Of a DNA stretch of 64,000 bases, positions 58,359 to 64,000 are shown in pieces. The translations under genes were made by a program, and so were the position numbers. The stretch lies in contig CALPRQ020000006.1 of the NCBI GenBank assembly GCA_943326015.2, positions 1 to 64,000 of the forward strand, in the 5' to 3' direction. The stretch's first letter is position 1. Each line of letters opens with the position of its first letter. The stretch is from Chitinophaga pinensis. Lineage in GTDB: Bacteria > Pseudomonadota > Gammaproteobacteria > Burkholderiales > Burkholderiaceae_C. The notes under the pieces are model-generated. The model worked only from the letters and a program-made list of their open reading frames with translations. It was not told where the DNA came from and ran no database searches.

Positions 58359-59084
58359 TCAGCTCCTACGGGGAATCAGGGCCAGGAATTCACGGCGCAG
58401 GTCGCTGTCCTTGAGGAAGACGCCGCGCATGACCGAGTTGATCATCTTGCTGTCCATGTCCTTGACGCCGCGCCAGCCCATGCAGTAGTGGCTGGCTTCC
58501 ATCACGATCGCGAGGCCGTCGGGCTGGGTCTTTTCCTGGATCAGATCGGCCAGCTGGACCACGGCCTCCTCCTGGATCTGGGGCCGGCCCATGATCCACT
58601 CGGCCAGGCGTGCGTACTTGGACAGGCCGATCACGTTGGTGTGCTCGTTGGGCATGACGCCGATCCAGATCTTGCCGATGACCGGGCACAGATGGTGGCT
58701 GCAGGCGCTGCGCACCGTGATCGGGCCGACGATCATGAGCTCGTTGAGGTGCTCGGCGTTCGGGAATTCGGTGATGGTCGGCGCCTGCACATAGCGGCCG
58801 GCAAAGACTTCCTTCAGGTACATCTTGGCCACGCGGCGCGCCGTGTTGTCGGTGTTGTGGTCGTTCACGGTGTCGATCACCATGCTGTCGAGCACACCCT
58901 TCATCTTGTCGGTGACCTCGTCGAGCAGGGCTTCGAGCTCGCCCGGACGGATGAAGTCGGCGATGTTGTCGTTGGAGTGGAAGCGCTGTTTGGCAGCTTG
59001 CAGGCGTTCACGGATCTTGACGGAGACGGGCGTGCCTTCGTCCTGGTTGGCGTCGGTCATGTCTTTTTGCACTTTCATGAGCAT
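58359..59084 (-). CDS. folE: GTP cyclohydrolase I
   Basis: 241 residues. The core starts near residue 60 and includes the zinc-site CSHHLCPVIGKIWIGV, RLAEWIMGRPQIQEE and a C-terminal SHYCMGWRGVKD with the third zinc ligand. It makes dihydroneopterin triphosphate, the first step to folate. The start may be ATG at 59084, 59078 or 59060. The N-terminal arm is longer than in the minimal enzyme. BLUF and DUF429 genes follow directly. Confidence 0.96.
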   Translation of the reverse strand: MLMKVQKDMTDANQDEGTPVSVKIRERLQAAKQRFHSNDNIADFIRPGELEALLDEVTDKMKGVLDSMVIDTVNDHNTDNTARRVAKMYLKEVFAGRYVQAPTITEFPNAEHLNELMIVGPITVRSACSHHLCPVIGKIWIGVMPNEHTNVIGLSKYARLAEWIMGRPQIQEEAVVQLADLIQEKTQPDGLAIVMEASHYCMGWRGVKDMDSKMINSVMRGVFLKDSDLRREFLALIPRRS

Positions 59085-59165
59085 GATGGCATGCTAACAC
59101 CTGATGCCAGCCCCTGAGTGCGCGGGGAAATCAACGGCCAGCCCCGCGCCAGCCATGGCGCAAGA

Positions 59166-60365
59166 CTAATAGCGCTGACCGAGCAGGAACAGCATGCCGC
59201 GCATGACACCGAACGCGATCCGGTCGAACAGGCGCTGGCGCCAGGGTCGCTGGCGCAACTGTTCGGGCGCGACGCGCTGGCCCGCGGTACGCATCAGGTG
59301 GTCGAGCCGCTGCCACAGCCCGCGCGCGAAGGCCGGGTCACGGGTCACGACATTGGCCTCGCGCGCCAGCAGCAGGCTCAAGGGGTCGAGATTGGTCGAA
59401 CCCACCGTCGCCCAGGCGCCATCGACCACCGCGACCTTGGCGTGCAGCGAGCTCGGGGCATATTCGTGGATCTCGATGCCGGCATCGAACAGCCACTGGT
59501 AGACCGTGCGCGCGGCGTGATATTGCAGGAAATGCTCGTAACGGGCATGCAGCAGCAGGCGCACCCGCACGCCGCGCGCGGCCGCCAACGTGAGCGCGCG
59601 GCGCAGCCTGCGGCCGGGAATGAAATAGGCGTTGGCGATCACGATCTCGTGCCTGGCCTGCGCGATCGCCTTGAGGTAGGCGCGCTCGATGTCGTGACGA
59701 TGCCGCAGGTTGTCGCGCAGCAACAAGGCCGCCAGTTGCGCCTTGTGCCCTGGCAGAAGCTGCCCGGTCGGCAGCGTCGGCAGACCGGCGCGCAGCGCCT
59801 GCCAGGCGGCGCGGAACTCGTGCTGGCGGGCCCGGCTCAGCGCCTGCATGCGCCACCAGAGCTGCTCCATGCTTTCGAGCATGTCGGCCACCAGCGGGCC
59901 GCTGACCTGCAAGGCGAAATCCAGCCGTGGCTGCTCGAGCCGGCCCAGCGAGACATCGTCGAGATCGTCGATCAGGTTGATGCCGCCGCAAAAGCCCAGC
60001 GCGCCGTCGACCACGCAGAGCTTGCGGTGCAGGCGGCGCCAGCGGCTCGGGATCAGCAAGCCCAGATGACCCAGCGGCCGGTAGACCCGGAACTGCACGC
60101 CGGCGCGCTCCAGGCGCTCCCGCCAGGCTTGCGGCAGCCGGGAGGTGCCGATGCCGTCGACCACCAGCCGCACCGTGACGCCACGCTGAGCGCAGCGCTC
60201 CATCGCCTCGGCCACCTGCAGCGCACTGCCGGCGAATGCAAAGATGTAGGTTTCGAGGTGAACCAGCTGCTGAGCGCGCTCCATGGCCTGCACCATGGCC
60301 GGAAACAGCTCGGCGCCGCCCTCGAGCAGGCGCAACTGGTGGCCGCCGCGCAGCGGTGTCTTCAC
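59166..60365 (-). CDS. clsB: Cardiolipin synthase B-type phospholipase D protein
   Basis: 399 residues from a GTG at 60365. Two HKD motifs: LHRKLCVVDGALGFCGG (about residue 122) and LHAKVAVVDGAWATVGSTNLD (about residue 307). No N-terminal membrane helices, which separates it from ClsA. It forms cardiolipin from phosphatidylglycerol and a second phospholipid. It follows the endonuclease/phosphatase-like gene by 22 bases, the same ymhB/ybhP-ybhO (clsB) pairing as in E. coli. Confidence 0.93.
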   Translation of the reverse strand: MKTPLRGGHQLRLLEGGAELFPAMVQAMERAQQLVHLETYIFAFAGSALQVAEAMERCAQRGVTVRLVVDGIGTSRLPQAWRERLERAGVQFRVYRPLGHLGLLIPSRWRRLHRKLCVVDGALGFCGGINLIDDLDDVSLGRLEQPRLDFALQVSGPLVADMLESMEQLWWRMQALSRARQHEFRAAWQALRAGLPTLPTGQLLPGHKAQLAALLLRDNLRHRHDIERAYLKAIAQARHEIVIANAYFIPGRRLRRALTLAAARGVRVRLLLHARYEHFLQYHAARTVYQWLFDAGIEIHEYAPSSLHAKVAVVDGAWATVGSTNLDPLSLLLAREANVVTRDPAFARGLWQRLDHLMRTAGQRVAPEQLRQRPWRQRLFDRIAFGVMRGMLFLLGQRY

Positions 60366-60387
60366 GCCAGCGCCCCGGCAGCGCCTC

Positions 60388-61131
60388 TCATTCGAAGGCC
60401 AGCTCCGCGATCAGCGGCAGGTGGTCGGACAGGCGCGCCCACTGGCCGCCATGCGGCACCTGCACCGACAGCGGGCGCAAGCCACGCGCATAGATGCGGT
60501 CCAGGTGCAACAGCGGCAGCCGCGAGGGATAGGTCGCGTGGCGGATATGTTCGAAGGTGCGCAGACCGAAGACCGCCATCGCCTCGTGCAGACGCTGGCC
60601 CCAGTCGTTGAAGTCACCCGCCACCACCAGCGGCTCGTGCGGCGGCACCTCGCGCTCGAGCATGGCACCGATCTGCTGGACCTGGCGTTCGCGGCTGGCA
60701 TGGATCAGCCCCAGGTGCGCCACCACCACGTGCAAAGGCGCCCCCTTCACGTCCAGGCGCACATGCAACAGGCCGCGCTGCTCGAAGCGATGATCCGACA
60801 CATCGTGATGGCCCTGACCCAGCACCGGCCAGCGCGACAGCAGCGCGTTGCCATGCTCGCCGTGGCGCGTCACGGCGTTGGTGCGGTAGACCGCCTGGTA
60901 GCCGGGTGGCGCCAGATAGTCAGCCTGGCCGACTGCCGGCCAGTGGGCGAAGCGCTTCTGCATCTGGCGGTTGAAGCCGCGCACCTCCTGCAGGCAGACG
61001 ACATCGGCGCCGAAGCCCTGCACCGCCTGCATCAGGTTGTGGATCTCCAGCCGGCTGGCCGGGCCCACGCCCTGCACTCCCTTGTGGATGTTGTAGGTAA
61101 CGACGCGCAAGCTGGTCATGCCGGAAATCAT
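60388..61131 (-). CDS. Endonuclease/exonuclease/phosphatase family protein (YbhP-like)
   Basis: 247 residues from the ATG at 61131 (61119 is the alternative). The fold's motifs are present: VVTYNIHKG, VVCLQEVRG, VVAHLGLIH, GDFNDWG and the final LSDHLPLIAEL. Members act on phosphodiesters of nucleic acids or lipids. It sits directly upstream of clsB, like ybhP in E. coli, which hints at a lipid-related role. A frame extending to 61344 overlaps ilvE and is not used. Confidence 0.92.
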   Translation of the reverse strand: MISGMTSLRVVTYNIHKGVQGVGPASRLEIHNLMQAVQGFGADVVCLQEVRGFNRQMQKRFAHWPAVGQADYLAPPGYQAVYRTNAVTRHGEHGNALLSRWPVLGQGHHDVSDHRFEQRGLLHVRLDVKGAPLHVVVAHLGLIHASRERQVQQIGAMLEREVPPHEPLVVAGDFNDWGQRLHEAMAVFGLRTFEHIRHATYPSRLPLLHLDRIYARGLRPLSVQVPHGGQWARLSDHLPLIAELAFE

Positions 61132-61168
61132 GCCACGGTCCTGCTGGTCATGGCGCGAGCGGACGCCG

Positions 61169-61174
61169 TAAAAT
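61169..61174 (+). promoter_or_regulatory. Possible -10 element of ilvE
   Basis: TAAAAT with TGGTCA 18 bp upstream (61145-61150, 4/6 match). It lies 66 bases before the chosen ATG, within the divergent gap. The most complete example among the recurring TAAAAT elements. Confidence 0.4.
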
Positions 61175-61240
61175 GCAAGATTGCAGGCAAATGTCACTGG
61201 CAAGCCCTGAACCCATTCCCCACGACAAAGGTTGAAGAAG

Positions 61241-62176
61241 ATGAGCGCAGTTCCCTCGATGTCCGACCGCGACGGCAAAATCTGGATGGACGGCCAGATG
61301 GTCGACTGGCGTGATGCCAAGGTCCATGTCCTGACCCACACCATGCACTATGGCTGCGGCGCATTCGAGGGCGTGCGCGCCTACAACACCGTCAACGGCC
61401 CGGCCATCTTCCGCCTCGACGAGCACACCGAGCGCCTGCTCAACAGCGCCAAGATCCTGCGCATGAAGGTGCCCTTCAGCAAGGAACAGCTCAACCAAGC
61501 CCAGCTCGACATCATCCGCGAGAACAAGCTCGAAAGCGGCTACATCCGCCCGCTGATCTGGATCGGTGACAAGAAGCTCGGCGTGTCCCCCAAGGGCAAC
61601 ACCATCCACGCCATGGTCGCGGCCTGGACCTGGGGCGCCTACCTCGGCGAGGAAGGCATGAAGCGCGGCATCCGCGTCAAGACCTCCAGCTACACCCGTC
61701 ACCACGTCAACATCACGATGACGCAGGCCAAGACGGTCAGCAACTACACCAACTCGATCCTGGCCAACACCGAGGTCACCGACGACGGCTACGACGAGGC
61801 GCTGCTGCTCGACACATCCGGGTTCGTCTCCGAAGGCGCGGGCGAGAACATCTTCATCGTCAAGAACGGCGTCATCTACACGCCCGACCTGTCGGCCGGC
61901 GCGCTCAACGGCATCACGCGCAACACCGTCATGCACATTTGCAAAGACTTAGGGCTTGAGCTGGTGCAAAAGCGCATCACCCGCGACGAGGTCTACATCT
62001 GCGACGAGGCCTTCTTCACCGGCACCGCCGCCGAAGTGACGCCGATCCGCGAACTCGACCGCATCGAGATCGGCAGCGGCAGCCGCGGCCCCGTCACCGA
62101 GAAGATCCAGTCGGCCTTCTTCGACATCGTCAACGGCCGCAACCCCCAGTACGCCCACTGGCTGACCCTGGTCTGA
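61241..62176 (+). CDS. ilvE: Branched-chain amino acid aminotransferase
   Basis: 311 residues from the ATG at 61241 (AAGG upstream); a TTG at 61232 is an alternative. Fold-type IV PLP enzyme: HTMHYGCGAFEGVRAY, the PLP-Lys region MTQAKTVSNYTNS, LDTSGFVSEGAGENIF and FFTGTAAEVTPI. It transfers amino groups in the last step of valine, leucine and isoleucine synthesis. It is followed after 14 bases by a small zinc-finger gene, then a terminator. Confidence 0.96.
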   Translation: MSAVPSMSDRDGKIWMDGQMVDWRDAKVHVLTHTMHYGCGAFEGVRAYNTVNGPAIFRLDEHTERLLNSAKILRMKVPFSKEQLNQAQLDIIRENKLESGYIRPLIWIGDKKLGVSPKGNTIHAMVAAWTWGAYLGEEGMKRGIRVKTSSYTRHHVNITMTQAKTVSNYTNSILANTEVTDDGYDEALLLDTSGFVSEGAGENIFIVKNGVIYTPDLSAGALNGITRNTVMHICKDLGLELVQKRITRDEVYICDEAFFTGTAAEVTPIRELDRIEIGSGSRGPVTEKIQSAFFDIVNGRNPQYAHWLTLV

Positions 62177-62190
62177 TCGGGAGCGATACG

Positions 62191-62394
62191 ATGAGCAAGA
62201 TTGTCGAACTCTCCGCGAGCGAACTCAACGGCCACGGCGGCGTCTTCTGCCCCAGCCCCAAGGCCGACATGCAACTGTGGAACAGCCACCCGCGCGTCTT
62301 CCTCGACGTCGCGCGCACTGGCTCGGCCAAGTGCCCCTACTGCGGCACGGTCTACCAGCTGAAAGCGGGCGAAGTCGTCGGCCACGGCCACTGA
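62191..62394 (+). CDS. CHCC zinc-finger domain protein
   Basis: 67 residues of the zf-CHCC type: one Cys (VFCPSP), then HPRVFLDV with His, and CPYCGTVY with the last two Cys. The fold is shared with the NDUFS6 subunit of mitochondrial complex I. In Betaproteobacteria the gene regularly follows ilvE. Zinc binding is predicted; role unknown. Two-gene unit with ilvE, closed by the terminator at 62404-62429. Confidence 0.92.
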   Translation: MSKIVELSASELNGHGGVFCPSPKADMQLWNSHPRVFLDVARTGSAKCPYCGTVYQLKAGEVVGHGH

Positions 62395-62403
62395 GCCTGG
62401 ATG

Positions 62404-62429
62404 AAGCGCCCCGAGCGGGCGCTTTTTTT
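62404..62429 (+). terminator. Rho-independent terminator of ilvE unit
   Basis: AAGCGCCC (62404-62411), five-base loop, GGGCGCTT (62417-62424) and a run of seven T (62423-62429). It starts ten bases after the zinc-finger stop. The convergent argB gene ends at 62434. Confidence 0.93.
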
Positions 62430-62433
62430 ATGC

Positions 62434-63336
62434 TCAGTGCGAGCGGATCATGGTGCCATAGGCCTCGTCGCTCAGGATCTCGAGCAGCATCGCGTGCGGC
62501 ACGCGGCCGTCGATGATGTGGACAGAGTTGCAGCCGCTGTGCGCGGCTTCCAGCGCGCCGGCGATCTTCGGGATCATGCCGCCCGAGATGGTGCCGTCGG
62601 CGATCAGCGCATCGACCTCGACCGCGCTCAGATTGGTCAGCAGCTCGCCGGCCTTGTCGAGCACGCCACGGATATTGGTCAGCAGCAGCAGCTTCTCGGC
62701 GCGCAGCACGGTGGCCAGGCGCGCGGCGACCACGTCGGCGTTGATGTTGTAGCTCTCGCCCTGCTCGCCAAAGCCGATCGGGCTCACCACCGGGATGAAG
62801 CCCGCGTCCTCGAGCGACTTGACCACGCTCGGATCGATGCTCACGATGTCGCCGACCTGGCCGACGTCATGCTCGAGCGTCGGGTCCTGCTGGTCGAGCA
62901 GCTTGAGCTTCTGGGCCTTGATCAGGCCACCGTCGCGCCCGGTCAGGCCGACCGCCTTGCCACCGGCCCGGTTGATCATGCCAACGATGTCCTGCTGCAC
63001 CTCGCCGGCCAGCACCCACTCGACCACTTCCATGGTCTCGGCATCGGTCACGCGCATGCCCTGGATGAACTGGCCCTGCTTGCCCAGGCGCTTGAGCAGG
63101 CCCTCGATCTGCGGGCCGCCGCCATGCACCACCACCGGGTTGATGCCGACCAGCTTGAGCAGCACCACGTCCTCGGCGAAGGCCTGCTGCAGCGCCGGGT
63201 CGGTCATGGCGTTACCGCCGTACTTGATCACCATGGTCTTGCCATGGAACTGGCGGATATAGGGCAGCGCCTGCGCGAGGATCTCGGCCTTGTCGCGTGA
63301 CTGCAGGTGGGACAGGTCGTGGGGAACGTGGGTCAT
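62434..63336 (-). CDS. argB: Acetylglutamate kinase
   Basis: 300 residues. [37 protein letters not shown] and [18 protein letters not shown] mark the amino-acid kinase fold and NAG-binding site. It phosphorylates N-acetylglutamate in arginine synthesis. The N-terminal extension ([20 protein letters not shown]) is typical of the arginine-inhibited hexameric type, so feedback inhibition is likely. Divergent from the CYTH gene. Confidence 0.97.
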   Translation of the reverse strand: MTHVPHDLSHLQSRDKAEILAQALPYIRQFHGKTMVIKYGGNAMTDPALQQAFAEDVVLLKLVGINPVVVHGGGPQIEGLLKRLGKQGQFIQGMRVTDAETMEVVEWVLAGEVQQDIVGMINRAGGKAVGLTGRDGGLIKAQKLKLLDQQDPTLEHDVGQVGDIVSIDPSVVKSLEDAGFIPVVSPIGFGEQGESYNINADVVAARLATVLRAEKLLLLTNIRGVLDKAGELLTNLSAVEVDALIADGTISGGMIPKIAGALEAAHSGCNSVHIIDGRVPHAMLLEILSDEAYGTMIRSH

Positions 63337-63469
63337 GTTGCTTGATTCGCTTGGAATGGAGACGGATCAAATTGTGCCGGAAAGACTGGCGCCTGCCCGT
63401 CATGAATTCTTCATCTGGCGAGCTGCGGCCACATGCGACACTCGGGCTGAATCATCTGCCTGACCTGAT

Positions 63470-64000
63470 ATGAACCCGACCGAAGTCGAACTCAAGTTAC
63501 TGCTGCCCGGCGCCGATGCACTGACGGTGGAGCAGACCCTGTCCCGCCTGCCGGCGCTGGCCGGCTGCACCCCGCAGCATCAGTGGCTGTGGAACCGCTA
63601 CTACGACACCCCGGCGCAGGCGCTGCGCCAGCAACGCAGCGCGCTGCGACTGCGCTGCGTGAGCAGCCAGTCCTGGCCCGAGGCCGCAGCGGGCCAGCCA
63701 CCGACGGGCGAATGGATCCAGACCTTCAAGACCGCCGGCGTCTCGCAAGGCGGCCTGAGCCGGCGCGGCGAGTGGGAAACCGCCGTCCCCAGCGGCGAAC
63801 TCGACCGCAGGGCGCTGGCCGCGACGCCATGGAACGCGCTCGACCCCGAGGGCGAGCTGTTCGCCCAGCTCCAGCCCTGCTTCGACACCCGCTGCCGCCG
63901 CACCACCTGGCTGCTGCAGCAGGCAGACGACAGCCGGATCGAGATCGCGCTGGACGTCGGCGAGATTGCCGCCGCCGGCGAGCTGCTGCCCATGCTGGAG
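63470..64000 (+). CDS. CYTH-domain triphosphatase, partial (3' end outside window)
   Basis: 177 residues are visible. The signature E-x-E-x-K is at residues 5-9 (EVELK), followed by YYDTPAQALRQQRSALRLR and the EWIQTFKT strand typical of triphosphate-tunnel enzymes. Bacterial relatives hydrolyse inorganic triphosphate; longer members add a C-terminal CHAD domain, which might lie past the edge. The ATG at 63470 fits the family start. No clear ribosome site. Confidence 0.9.
   Translation, partial: MNPTEVELKLLLPGADALTVEQTLSRLPALAGCTPQHQWLWNRYYDTPAQALRQQRSALRLRCVSSQSWPEAAAGQPPTGEWIQTFKTAGVSQGGLSRRGEWETAVPSGELDRRALAATPWNALDPEGELFAQLQPCFDTRCRRTTWLLQQADDSRIEIALDVGEIAAAGELLPMLE

Overview
The window is a GC-rich (roughly two-thirds G+C), gene-dense stretch of bacterial chromosome. 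The gene set fits a betaproteobacterium of the order Burkholderiales. Markers are DUF3460, a DUF3305/DUF3306-associated formate dehydrogenase cluster, a short heat-shock sigma factor RpoH, a glutathione-dependent formaldehyde pathway, a BLUF protein behind folE, and RarA next to LysS. I see no insertion sequence, prophage, CRISPR array, tRNA or rRNA. The genus assignment is open; the group is inferred from gene content and style, not from a marker-gene comparison.

Layout. Positions 1-806 hold the N-terminal end of a tandem-repeat, Ig-like surface or secreted protein that runs off the left edge. Then come dcd and a 1202-residue hybrid sensor kinase. Positions 5.7-12.0 kb are one minus-strand unit: an exported protein of unknown function, thpR, and an unfused MacAB-TolC-type exporter (outer-membrane factor, membrane fusion protein, ATPase, permease). 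A divergent CLC transporter with fluoride-type signature residues follows, then rpoH behind a perfect CIRCE operator. Next are the formaldehyde pair adhC-fghA, a chemoreceptor with a periplasmic CxxCH heme site, lysS, rarA, and an exported PHB depolymerase with a DUF2157 membrane protein.

Positions 23.4-35.3 kb carry a complete periplasmic formate dehydrogenase locus, all on the minus strand: Mrp/ApbC, DUF3305, DUF3306, a 705-residue multi-[4Fe-4S] protein, a TorD-like chaperone, a small Tat-target protein, the catalytic subunit, the iron-sulfur subunit, a tiny lipoprotein, the cytochrome b subunit, a small exported protein and FdhD. Formaldehyde oxidation by AdhC and FghA would yield formate, the substrate of this enzyme, so the two regions may be linked metabolically.

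From 35.4 kb rightward the genes are mostly housekeeping: metG, a SulP transporter, DUF3460, scpA, nadB, a frameshifted nucleotidyltransferase and a second chemoreceptor. Cofactor genes are strikingly dense between 40 and 59 kb: nadB, TPP-riboswitch-controlled thiC, panD, fused pabB-pabC, nadA, panB, panC, a ThiF/MoeB protein and folE. Between and after them lie gpsA-secB, grxC-rhodanese, gpmA, ctpA, DUF429, BLUF, clsB with an endonuclease/phosphatase-like gene, ilvE, a zinc-finger protein, argB and a CYTH-domain gene cut by the right edge.

The items most worth follow-up are the CIRCE site on rpoH, the heme-c chemoreceptor, the CLC-F-like transporter without a visible fluoride riboswitch, the formate dehydrogenase accessory set of unknown function, the folE-BLUF-DUF429 unit, and the single-base frameshift in the nucleotidyltransferase.
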